Assembly: GCA_008802785.1 (NCBI GenBank)
Contig: VUYT01000002.1
Coordinates: 620,001-684,000, forward strand
Direction of reading: 5' to 3'
DNA length: 64,000 bases
DNA from: Symmetrospora coprosmae
Taxonomy: Eukaryota > Basidiomycota > Cystobasidiomycetes > Symmetrosporaceae
Shown: in pieces, positions 23,609-33,010 of the stretch
Layout: every line of letters starts with the position of its first letter
Position numbering within the stretch: position 1 is the first letter of the stretch
Program-made: the position numbers and the translations under genes
The notes under the pieces: generated by a model
Told to the model about the DNA's origin: nothing
Seen by the model: the letters and a program-made list of their open reading frames with translations, nothing else
Databases searched by the model: none

Positions 23609-24478
23609 TCACATGCAGTGATTTGTTCCATAGTGATGCTTCCACTGGAGGTGTGTACAATCGATCAGCCTGGACAGTAGGTGGTAACACCCTCAAAAAG
23701 TGCATGGAACCCACCAGCGTGAGCTCTGCCGACGGACTTAGCCCGTAAGCGGTCAGATCTTGCTTGTTAAGCTGCTGCCTGTGTGTGCTCGCAGGAGCCA
23801 ATAACTCATGTGCATGGCCGTACGTTTCATATTGTGTTTGTTCAGCTTGACGGCGTACGCGTAAATGATGATAGAATCGCTGAACTTGAGAGAGCCTTTG
23901 CATTTCCTCACGGAGTAGCTGCAACCGTCGACCGCGCCGTTCTGTCGGATCTTTCGCGACGCCCTGTGCCCAATACAGTAGCTCTCGGCTGATGTGATGT
24001 GCGTCCATTCCCATTCAGAAGCTGATCGCAGCCTGGTAGAGACCGGCAGCCTTACTTGATAGCATCCTCCAGGTATTCTTGTAGTCCGCGAACGTTGCAT
24101 TTATCGGCTACATGGAGGGTTTCGACAACAGGCAGGATGGCACCAGTTGCGCCAGCGGGAGAGGTTCGTGATAGTCGGCGACTTGATATCGTTCGGTCCG
24201 CTATACATGTAGCATAGTAGAGATGCGACTGAGCTCGCCGAGTCCTCGAGCTTGACCGTAATACCGTCGTCAGCGGCGCTGCGGACCATGTCTTTGAAGA
24301 CGGACGAGTGGACGGCGAGGATATTCTTGTGGACTAAGTATCTGGTTCGTTGGTTCGTTGCGGAAGTAGCAGATGAGAGCAGGAAAAGATCGCCATCGGG
24401 AAAGAAGAGGTTTGGATGGTCCGCGACTGGGGCGGCAGGGATGTGCGGTGAGGCCTGGCCAGACCTGATGGGAGGCAT
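23609..24478 (-). pseudogene. BTB/POZ domain gene, probable decaying tandem copy
   Basis: The first exon begins MPPIRSG at 24478 and has a clear BTB start: DGDLFLLSSA, then RYLVHKNILAVHSSVFKDMV and ASLLCYMYSG. It is homologous throughout to the intact gene at 25193-26036: the last exon WKHHYG matches WKYHYG, and the first intron (23989-24055) is 67 nt in both copies. Compared with that neighbour, however, the conserved reading frame changes at least three times: near 24150-24160, in the middle of exon 2 (about 23890), and near 23781-23795. Translation of the plain frame stops at 24101 after a truncated BTB domain. A recent tandem duplication followed by decay is the simplest reading; sequencing error at three sites is less likely. 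A truncated product of about 125 residues could still be made. Confidence 0.7.
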
Positions 24479-25192
24479 GGCGCTTGTGTGGAGAGATGTG
24501 CAGTGTCAGAACAGGGATAAGTACCGTGTGAGTGGCTATGCGCAGAGAGAGCAATGTTGTGGGCGCCTCGCCGGAAGGGGACCAGACGCTTGATGCCGAA
24601 GTGCTCACCTCGAAAGGCAGGAAGGGAGGAGAGAAGAGGAGATGCGGAGGATAGGAAGGAGATACAGAGAGGATCAAGATCTCGAGCAGAGGGGCGGATG
24701 GATGCGCCAAACGGACGGTGGAGTGGAAAGTGGGGGAAGATAAGGCCTTAGAAAGAAGAGAGAGAAAGGAAGGAAGGAAGGAAGGAAGGAAGGAAGGAAG
24801 GAAAAGTGACACAGGGAAGGTGACATGAGAGAGAGCAGTACAGATCTAGAGAAGGCCAGATCGGAGGATGAACTTGCGGCGGAGAGAGATCCTGCCAAGG
24901 TCTTCGAGATCTGTCGGAGCAGCAACGGGCGGGAAGCGCTCGCGGCATCTTCGCGCTGCATCGCGAGCATCATACTGCACAGCCCTCCGATACGACAAAG
25001 CGATACTTACGTAGGTCTATACCTCCGCCATAGGCTACCGGCGAACAGCTATGTTGCAGCGAAACGAGTTCGCCGGCTTCGCGTTCTTTGTATGGCCGGG
25101 AGAGCCCTGAGTTCCTTCCTCCTCCTTCAGATGGCAGCAGCGATATCTTCACGCCTCTTGCGTCCCCTGTGTCGTCGGCGGCTGGCTGCGCA
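24479..25192. other. Region between the two BTB copies
   Basis: Upstream flank of the decayed BTB copy, carrying the GGAA microsatellite listed separately, and 3' flank of the intact copy. Purine-rich on the plus strand. No further gene. Confidence 0.5.
24765..24802 (+). repeat. GGAA microsatellite
   Basis: About nine uninterrupted GGAA units, inside a wider purine-rich tract upstream of the BTB pseudogene. Confidence 0.95.
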
Positions 25193-26036
25193 CTATTCCT
25201 CGTCCTGTCCATAGTGGTACTTCCACTAGCGTGTGGAGAACGCTTGTTAGTAAGTCAAGCAGATGCCGCGGGTGCGTGCGGCAGGACTCACGAGTTCGAG
25301 CTCGGCCGCCGAGCTCAGCTTGTACTTGCCCAGATCGTGGTGCTTGAGCTCGTTCCCGTCGGTAAGCAGCAGCCATCGGCCGACAACCAAGGCGAGTCGC
25401 CAGATAGCCTCCTTGTGCAGCTTCAGACCATGCGAGACGAGATGAACGGTGTCGCCGAAGGAAAGTTCTCCGGTGTACCTGTCGAAGAGCGTCTCGGCGA
25501 TTGTGTCCTTATCCTCGCGATCGTCGGGGTGAATTGAGGTGTATAGTAGCTGAAGTTCCAGCCTGGGTAAGGGGCCAAAGATTAGCTCTGGCGGCGCCAC
25601 TAGGGCAGAGATACAAGCTGCCGACTTACTTGACGCTTTCCTCGAGGAACTCCTGCATGTTGCGGATATTGTACTTGTCTGCCACCAGCATGGCCTCTAC
25701 TGCCATCTCGATACCGCGAGCTACGCCGTGCATTGTACGGAGGTTGGCAATGGTGGGGGTGTCGAGATCGGGGACCGTCGCGCTGTGCATGTAGGAAAGT
25801 AGGGAGGTGATGGCCGTAGCGGAGTCCTGAAGGCTTACTGCGCAATGGCTGCGGGAGGAGTCGACCATGTCGCGGAAAACCGAAGAGTACACGCATAGGA
25901 CGTCTTTATGGACCTTGAACCTTGTCTGCTGCTTTGTCTCAACGTCCGGGGCGGAGATGAGAATGAGGTCGGCATCTTGGAAGGAGAGGAGGTGATGATC
26001 TACGATGGCCGGAATAGCGAGGGAGGGAGGGTTCAT
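25193..26036 (-). CDS. BTB/POZ domain protein
   Basis: Exons 26036-25630, 25562-25292 and 25225-25193 (236 aa). The BTB fold is seen as DADLILISAPD, RFKVHKDVLCVYSSVFRDMV, a central AITSLLSYMHS strand-helix, and AVEAMLVADKYNIRNMQEFL. A shorter C-terminal region (GELSFGDTVHLVSHGLKLH, then ELKHHDLGKYKLSSAAELEL) and a tiny last exon, WKYHYGQDEE, follow. BTB domains dimerise and often recruit Cullin-3. Proteins of this simple fungal type, with BTB and a helical tail, are numerous in basidiomycetes and have no assigned role. Introns are 67 and 66 nt; the second one contains TTACTAAC, a strong branch point, shortly before the acceptor. Tandem with the decayed copy downstream. Confidence 0.85.
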
Positions 26037-26625
26037 CGTGAAGCGCAGGCTGGCGTGTCAGTGCTTGGGCTGTCGGGCGCTGTATGTCGTCCAGAATTGC
26101 GGAATGGTGGGTGCTGGACGACGTGATGTGGAGAAAGCCAATCCGGAGTGAGGGTCTTGGCCAGACTGGTCAAACACGTATGTACGGGATGCCTTGTGGT
26201 AGGGAAGGACGAAGAGAAGAGAAGAGAAGAGAAGAGAAGAGAAGGAGGAAGGGAAGGTGGCGAGGGAAAAAAGGAAGGGAAGGGCATATCAAGGAAGGAC
26301 AGGGCACGAGCAGAGCAGCAGGGAGGAAGTGACATATGAGAGAAGGAGGAGAGCTACGGGCTCAGGAGCCTGACGCCCAGTCTCCGCGATCTTCATCGGG
26401 CGGAAGGTGCAAAGGCTCGTGCACATCTCCGCATCGCGCCTCAGTTCACAAGGCGAGCTCAACAGGTGTCAGATAGTTCCCTCAACGATTGGTCAAGAGT
26501 AGCAGCTCTCGCGCTGCATACACGCCATCTCCTCGCTTTCCCATTCAGATCGGCATGATTCCGCTCCGTCCCCGCGGTCGCCTAGGTACAACGCAAGCGG
26601 ATTCCAACGAAGGAGAGTGGCAGAT
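26037..26625. other. Intergenic, BTB promoter to eEF1B 3' end
   Basis: Purine-rich, with a GAAGA repeat (listed) 180 bp upstream of the BTB start. It ends in the same AGTGACAT/ATGAGAGA words as the flank of the decayed BTB copy (24807-24835 against 26327-26344). No gene. Confidence 0.5.
26210..26244 (+). repeat. GAAGA microsatellite
   Basis: About six and a half units of GAAGA upstream of the intact BTB gene. Confidence 0.95.
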
Positions 26626-27997
26626 TTAAAGCTTTTGCATCGCCTGAACGTCAGAGCTCTGTACGTAGTCTTCAAACTCGGCGATTTCTTTTGGGCGAAG
26701 AATGTGGGAAGTTTGAAGATTATGTGCAAATGGTCAGCTTGGCCCCCCCTCAAAGCAATCTCCTAGCCGCACACCCAGAGACTCACCATCCTAGGATCGG
26801 CAAAGTGCATGGTCAGCTGAGGTTCCACCAAAGCAATATCCGATCCGAACACCCGTTGACTCACCTGGAGATCGTCGAGCGAGATCTTCTCGTCCTCAAT
26901 GACGACGGTGATCTGGAGCTTTGACACACCGTAGCCGACGGCGACGAGCTTGGAGAGACCCCAGACCAGGCCGTCCTTCTCGATGGAGCGGACCGCTGCC
27001 TCGAGCGCCTTCATGTCGGTCTCGTCATCCCAGGGCTTGACGTCGAGGGTGACAACGGACTGCGCGGAGGGTAGCAGCGTCAGCTGCTGTCATCTTGCCT
27101 CACCTCTTCGAGCTCCCTGACGGAGCACTCGAAGCCCCTTGACAGGGACAATCAAAGCATTCTCTGACAAGGGCACTCAAGGTCCCGTCAGAGGAGGAAA
27201 CAGGGAGAGAAACCCACCTTGGCCGTCGTCTTTGGCTTGTTTGCCTTCTTGGCGGCGTACTGTGCGAGACGCTCCTGCTTGAGCTTCTCTGCCTCCTCGT
27301 CGACCTCGTCGTCGTCCGAACCAAAGAGGTCGACCTCGTCGTCCTCCTCCTCAGCGGCAGCGGCGGCGGGTGCCTTTGCGGCCGAGGTGGAGGTGGAAGC
27401 CTCGGACGACGAGACGTAGGCGTCGGCCGACTTGCTGGCGTCTCCGGGCAGGTTGCCGTGCTGCGAGGCGTACGAGGCAATGTGCGTGTACCACCGGGCG
27501 GCGTGCGGGTACTGCGAGTCAGGGGCCGAGCCGTTGAGCGCCTTGAAGACGGTCACGTCGGCCTGCAACGGGGTGTATCTATGGGCGAGGTGGGCAGCAC
27601 CGGGAGTCTGTCGTGTCAGCGAATGGGATTAAGCCGAGCGTGACGAACGAGATGGGCGAGAGTGAGAGGAGGTACGGAGGGACAGATCAGAGAGCTTGGT
27701 TATAGAACAGTGTCGTCAGTGCACAGCATGGCACAATGAGACGGGGTCTTACGCCGTCCCACTCCCCGAGAACGCAAGCCGCGAGTACCGCTTGAATGCG
27801 CCGGGGAAGTCCAGCATGCGCAGTATAACTCGGAAACACGGACCAAAGCGATATATTCATCGTGTCGTGGTGTGGAGGAGCATGAGGATGGGATGGGACC
27901 TGTGCAGGAAGGACGGACTCGGGATGCAGACGGACACCCACCCCTCGATGTACGACTTGTCGGCGAGGTGCGAGTTGAGAGCGGCGAGTGCGACCAT
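26626..27997 (-). CDS. EFB1: Translation elongation factor 1-beta (eEF1B alpha)
   Basis: Exons 27997-27942, 27578-27218, 27059-26865, 26790-26787 (4 nt) and 26687-26626 give 225 residues. The N-terminus [20 protein letters not shown] forms the GST-C-like domain. An acidic hinge ([20 protein letters not shown]) leads to the C-terminal guanine-exchange domain: [56 protein letters not shown], ending [16 protein letters not shown]. The protein catalyses GDP/GTP exchange on eEF1A. The last 21 residues are only reached if a 4-nt exon (GATG) is spliced in; skipping it shifts the frame away from the conserved end. The two introns flanking this microexon are similar in sequence. Intron 1 is 363 nt, the longest identified in the window. 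The gene diverges from the small gene at 28191. Confidence 0.95.
26688..26864 (-). repeat. Tandem duplicated introns around a 4-nt exon in EFB1
   Basis: Intron 26864-26791 (74 nt) and intron 26786-26688 (99 nt) share blocks in the same order: GTGAGTC, GGGTGT, CGG, ATTGCTTTG, AGCTGACCAT and GCAC. The shared AGCTGACC contains the likely branch point in both. Between them lies only GATG (26790-26787). The second intron has an extra 3' segment of about 30 nt. Confidence 0.85.
27117..27191. other. Imperfect hairpin inside EFB1 intron 2
   Basis: CTGACGG (27117-27123) can pair with CCGTCAG (27185-27191), and inside it CCCTTGACAG (27136-27145) can pair with CTGACAAGGG (27164-27173) at 9 of 10 positions, leaving an 18-nt loop. 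It lies wholly within the 158-nt intron 27060-27217. It may be an RNA structure that shortens splice-site distance, or an unrecognised intronic RNA; no box C/D or H/ACA set was convincing. Confidence 0.4.
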
Positions 27998-28190
27998 GTT
28001 GAGGATATCTGTGTAGATGGGTGTGGTACGAGTGTATGTGTATGTAGGCTACCTAGATGGATGGACGAAGCAGAGAAAGGGCGAGCGTGCCTCCCTCAAA
28101 TTTGCAAAGGCCGGGCTAGGCCGGGCCAGCAGCGGCACAGGGGCACAGGGGCAGCGGTGCAGCCATCCAGCGAACCAACTGGACATCATC
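27998..28190. promoter_or_regulatory. Shared divergent promoter, EFB1 and small unknown gene
   Basis: Only 193 bp separate the two divergent start codons, so the promoters must overlap. I see no specific binding site I can name. Confidence 0.5.
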
Positions 28191-28703
28191 ATGGCACCAG
28201 CAGCAGCAGCAGCAGCAGCGAGCAATGGCAGCACATCATCACATAACAGCGACCTCGACTTCCTCAGCCAGGTCCTGTCTGCGTCCTCGCAGCAGCAGCA
28301 GCAGCAGCAGCAACAGCCCGACTGGGCAGCCATGGTCGACGGCCTCAAGCTGAGCTCGGGTCTCTCGGACGCGTCAGAGGAGCATCTCGCCAATCTCGAC
28401 GAGGCCTCCGTGACTGCGCTGCTGCAGAAGCTCGAGCAGGCCGACGTCGTCAGCGATGCCATGGAGCGCAGGCTCGACGCCCTCCTTGGCGATCTGGACG
28501 GCCTGCTGGGCGGACTGGCAGTGCCGGACACCGACAGCGACAGCACACAGCAGCAGGCAGGAGGAGCGAGGGCATCGGAGCAGGAGCAGGAGCAGGAGCA
28601 GGGAAAGGGAGACAACCAAGAGACCGTCGATGTGAATGGAGCTGCTGCTGCACCGTCTCCGTCCCCCTCGGCAGACGCAGCCGAGCAGGACGACAAGGTG
28701 TAG
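28191..28703 (+). CDS. Small conserved-looking helical protein, unrecognised
   Basis: A single exon of 170 residues starting MAPAAAAAAASNGS. A short Gln run (CAG repeats, 28290-28315) separates DLDFLSQVLSASS from the core. The core is two or three helices: EEHLANLDEASVTALLQKLE, then ADVVSDAMERRLDALLGDLD. The rest is acidic and Glu/Gln-rich. The core looks like a small coiled-coil protein rather than disorder, and similar short helical proteins occur in other basidiomycetes as far as I recall, but I cannot name it. It is transcribed divergently from EFB1, which suggests constitutive expression. Confidence 0.65.
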   Translation: MAPAAAAAAASNGSTSSHNSDLDFLSQVLSASSQQQQQQQQQPDWAAMVDGLKLSSGLSDASEEHLANLDEASVTALLQKLEQADVVSDAMERRLDALLGDLDGLLGGLAVPDTDSDSTQQQAGGARASEQEQEQEQGKGDNQETVDVNGAAAAPSPSPSADAAEQDDKV

Positions 28704-29547
28704 GCTCATCCACCACATGGCTAATCCGCATTCAGAAAGTAGGCTGCCCCCTCCAGCTCTCACCTATCCAGCAGCGTCACTGACGCGTATCATCCACTTC
28801 CGTGCGGTGCCTGACAGAGTGCGTAGAAGAAACCCCCCTCCGCCAGCCATCCGGAAGCCGAACGAGAGCACAACGACACATACATACCGGACTCGTATCC
28901 GCATCAGCTCTCCTCACCCACCGATCTGCAGAGGCGGTCTTCAGCACCCTGTCTGCGGACGACTTCTACACTTGGGCCCAAGTCACGGCTCCCCTTGCTA
29001 CCGGTACTGGATGGCCCATGCGGGTGCATGGAGCCCCGCGGCTGGCGAGCAAGCGCAGCCGACCCGGAGCTGGGTGTGTGTGTGTGTGTGCGGAAGAGCT
29101 CCTGGCAGTGAGACAGACCCTCTATCATACGGGGAAAAGCGTGGCAGTCTCGTCCGCCCACACGGCCCTGTCGACGCAAGAGGCACAATACCCACCCCAC
29201 ATTGTTCAGTGGTCTAGCTCTCGAGGGCCCGCCACCCTCAATCCGATTCGATACAGCACCCTAGCACCTGCGTACGCATCCTCTTGTCAGCAGCCCCTGC
29301 CGCGTCCGTGTACCTGGGACACTCGTCACTGCGTCGCCAAATTCAAGCACGAATGGCATCTTGGCGGGCTGCCCTGCCCTGATCTGCGCTGCAAACTGCT
29401 CTGCATTGACCGGCTGCCTCGTGATTGCATTGCATCGCATCGTGCACTGCTTGACTGTATCGCCTACCACGCCCGGTCTCATCGTCTCTCCGCTCCGCGA
29501 TCCAAGCGCGTCCAGTCCTCCACGCGTCATAGATCTCGTTCCTTGCC
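28704..29547. other. Convergent intergenic region
   Basis: 3' flanks of the small helical gene and the sirtuin gene. A GT dinucleotide run lies at 29074-29090. Open frames on the plus strand here run on antisense to the sirtuin and look like shadows. No gene is supported. Confidence 0.5.
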
Positions 29548-31724
29548 TTACTGTCCCCGCGTCCGCATCACGCGTCTCCCTGCGAGCTCGTGCACTTCCA
29601 CCTCGTCCTTTCGTGCGCCCAGCGGAAGCGGACGTAGAACTCCCTCGACACATTCGGGCGGCGGAGTGGCCGGCATCTCGTCGTCCCCCGTCGCGTCTGA
29701 CCCGCTCGAAGACAGCGATGCCGCTCGCGCCCGGTGGCGGTTCGCCCGCTTCTTGGACGAGGAAGCCGGAGAAGCGACGAGAATAGCGTCGTCGTCATCG
29801 TCGGTCTCAGAGATGGAGTCCACGTCCGAGTCGGGCGGAGGTGCGTGCGGTGTGGCAGTACCGCTGATGCGCTGGCGTTTTGGTCCTCGCGATGTCGATG
29901 TGACCCGCGAGGGAGATGCAGTCTTGCTCTTCGGGGCGGGCAACTCGCGCCTAGCCGAGACAGTCGTAGCGGCGGCTCTAACACGCGTGCGGCTCGCTGC
30001 GACTTCCACCGTCCCATCCGAATCCGAGCCTGATTCCGACTTTGAGGAGCCGCCGACGCTCTTCCGCTTCCTACTCGCTGCGCCACATCCAGATCCAGTT
30101 CGAGAAGCGGCAGCCACCCGCTTGAATGAGGGCAGAGGCGGACTGGGCGTCGACACGTCTGCTCTGCGCTCTCTCGTCCAGCTGTTCCCGACCCTCGGCG
30201 GCGTGTCGCGTTCTTTCCTCCTTTCTTTGGCTCGCAACGTCTCTCCCGCATCCACGCTCGTTGCAGCGTCCTGTGCACGGGCGGGCTTCTTTGAGGCGGC
30301 AGCAACGGACTTGGCCACGAGAGTGGGCTGCAGCCGGCTCTGGGCCTGGAAGTCCTGCGGGCGCGTCTTCTTCCAGTGGCGCGTGACGTGCTCGACAAAC
30401 GCGTCCGTTGTGCTCTCGACTGCCGGACGCATCACACACACTCAAGTCAGCCGCACGCTCACTCGCGCAATGGACGCCTTGCCGAGGAATGGAAAAAGAG
30501 GAGGAGGACGCACTGTGGTAGTCGAAGACCGAGTCCCACTCCTTGCCCGGCGCGCCCAGGTTGACATAGATGACGAGACCGTCGTTCTCCTGCACTTCGC
30601 TGGCGAAATCGCGCACCATGCGTCGAAAGCCGTCGACCTGTGCAGACCCGACACAACGCGCAAGCAGGGTCAGCACTGGCGCTTCTCTGCTCCCACGCTA
30701 CCCGATCCAGCGGGAGGGTCACCCACCTTGAGGCTCGTCCCAAAGACAATCAAGCAGTCCGGCCTGCTCCGCATGTCCGCGTCGGCCGTCTCGCCAATCG
30801 CGAGCTCGTCCGTCCCGTGCTCGCCGTACAGCGTGATGGCGGGCCTCAGCGAGCCGACGGCGACATTGGCGCGGCGGCCCGTGCGGATGCGCGCGTCTCT
30901 GCGCTCGGCGCACTCTGGGCATGGGACGCTGCTCCCGCTTGCGTAGGCGGCGGTGATGTGGGACGCCCAGGGCTCCGAGTACGTGCAGACGGTGCAGCGA
31001 ACGCGCGAGGCGCGCCCGTGGAGGTGCACCAGGGGCCCGCCTGCTGCTGCCTTGTCTTTGCCCTTGCCCTTGCTCTTTGCTGTCATGGTACTGCTGGTGG
31101 ATGTAGGATGGGCACTGACGAGCCCTGCACGTTCTTCCAGGCCGTCGATGTTTTGCGTATACACGCGCCGCAGCTTCCCTTTGCGCGAGAGGAGGTCGAG
31201 GAATTTGTGTGTCGGGGTGGGCTGTGCTGCTTCGGAGAGGGTGTGGAGAGAAGCCATGAAGCGGTAGAACTGGAGCGAGGTCGCTAGCGAATTGAAGACT
31301 TGGACAGAGAAGAGGTCGGCGCCTTTCAGAGAGGAGGAGGAGGACGAGCTGGAGGTGGGCTGACCAGCGAGCGCGTAGAGGCCCTGTTTGCTGCGGAAGT
31401 CCTGCATTGCATGAATGAGAGAGACGTCAGATAGATCCCGGAGTATGTCGTCGTGCGGTGGAGCTGCCTCACGGGGATGCCAGCCGAGGTGCTGATGCCC
31501 GCGCCCGTCATACAGAGGATGCGCTTGGATGCGACAATGGACGCGACGACAGTGTTGAGCTGGCGGGCATCGTAGCTGCAACCTGTGCTTCTGCTAGTCT
31601 TGCTACTGCTCTTGCTACTGCTCTTGCTACTGCTCTTGCTACTGCTCTTGCTGCTGCTGCTGCTGCTGCTGCTGATGCTCGATGACGACGAGGAGGATCC
31701 GGCGAGGTCGAGGGAGGTGCACAT
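29548..31724 (-). CDS. Sir2-family NAD-dependent deacetylase (Hst3/Hst4-like)
   Basis: Exons 31724-31473, 31401-30727, 30637-30514, 30419-29548 give 640 residues. After a Ser/Lys repeat the sirtuin core appears: ILCMTGAGISTSAGIPDFRS (NAD binding), RRVYTQNIDGLEERAGL, catalytic His in VHLHGRASRVRC, and a structural zinc site (CTVC...CPEC) with 22 residues between the pairs. DCLIVFGTSLK and VIYVNLGAPGKEWDS complete the Rossmann fold. A long basic, Ser/Arg-rich nuclear-type tail follows. Layout and tail match fungal Hst3/Hst4, which deacetylate histone H3 K56 and protect genome stability. The start at 31724 is the ATG nearest the core; upstream sequence in frame does not look coding. Phases close across all four exons. 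Confidence 0.9.
31600..31674 (-). repeat. 12-bp minisatellite plus CTG run encoding Ser-Ser-Ser-Lys
   Basis: Four near-identical TTGCTACTGCTC units followed by a (CTG)n run. On the minus strand they encode Ser-Ser-Ser-Lys repeats and poly-Ser at the N-terminus of the sirtuin. Confidence 0.9.
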
Positions 31725-33010
31725 TCTCGGGCACGGGCAATCACAAGTGTGCGCGATATGGAGGAAGGCTGATGATGGTGTACGCTCCTCTGGTCTGCCT
31801 GATGCGATGAATGCCGAGATGTTGTCGAAAGGCAGAGGGCAGTTCTCATTTACGCGGTCTTGCCTCCTTCTTTTCCTTTCCTCTGGTGGGCACTCTTTAC
31901 GCGTCCAGGAATGCTGCCAGCGCGGAGTAAACAGAGCCCCTATTTTCCCGAGTCCGCGTGCACGTGCAAAACCCTGGCCGGACAGCCTGGCCTTATGGGT
32001 GCGCTCGTTGTACCGTATAAATTGGAATGTGTACAAGGCCACTGTGCCGGATTCAGAGGTAGCCATGCTGCTGTACTACCGTGCGTGCCGTCTTGCCATC
32101 CCGTACTACTTCGTGCTATCAGGGCCGGCGTACGGACCCAGCTTCAGGCCAAGCAGCGAGGACAGGTTCGATCAACCTTGCCATACCGGTACAGTAGCAG
32201 CACATCGGCTGGCTGCGCTACTGTGAGCTCCTGGCTCGGTCGCAGCTCAGCTGTTCTGTCGTTGCTCTCCATCTTGCCTGTGCCCATCTCCGTTAGGCGC
32301 CCCGTCCACCTTTGTCCAGTCTCCGCCCGAGCTCGAGCTTCTTCCTACTCGAGGCAGAGAAGGAGCCACCCCGACACCGGCCTGCTTCCTTTCCCACAGG
32401 TCTGCTTTGCACCACTTTGCACGGCATAACCAGCCAAGTATCCCGCAAAGTCACGGCACAGGCTCGGAGCAGTAGTGCGAGCTGTCACCTTGCTCGGGGA
32501 TCAGCGTCATCCAGCTCCGATCCATCCAGCGCATGCCTCCGAGCCGCAAACAACAAAGTCCTTTCTTCTTTCCCTTCCGTTAGGCTCGGGATACTCATAC
32601 ATACCAAGCACCAGCAGACTGAGAGAAGTCGCCATCATTCTGTCGAGGTCGTCCACTTCACCGGTCTGAAAGGGCGCTGCGGCCGCTCGTGGCGGACCCC
32701 GGACCTTCCGGCTCTGGACGCTTGGAGCCCAAACACTCCCCGCTCGTCTTAGTGCTCACGGAATGGCGTCGTCTCTAGCCAGCTCAAGTGCGTGCTGGTG
32801 GTCTGTAGGCGGCTCCGGTGATGGTGATAACCTGGCTAATGCGGTTGACGTCTTCCGTGATCCCCAGCCCGTTCGAGGGTCCCGACCGCCGTTGGTACAG
32901 GTGAGCCAGACAGGAGGGCTCGCTCAGGGCAGAGCGCCAGAGGACAACCGTAACGAGAGCTGACACAGTTCGCATCTACATATATTGCTCACCGCCTACT
33001 GTTCCCTTCG
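31725..33010. other. 1.3-kb divergent intergenic region
   Basis: Lies between the divergent sirtuin and membrane-protein genes. Short open frames exist on the plus strand (for example 32763-32963) but have no coding support. Probably two promoters and leaders; no RNA gene recognised. Confidence 0.5.

Noticed and set aside
28802-30946. 714-codon open frame on the plus strand
   Set aside because: It is antisense to the well-supported sirtuin exons, has no domain, and its Ser/Arg-rich sequence is the mirror of GC-rich coding on the other strand.
32763-32963. Short open frame starting MASSLASSSACWW before the membrane-protein gene
   Set aside because: It cannot be joined in phase to the membrane exon, whereas the 13-nt exon at 33011 can.
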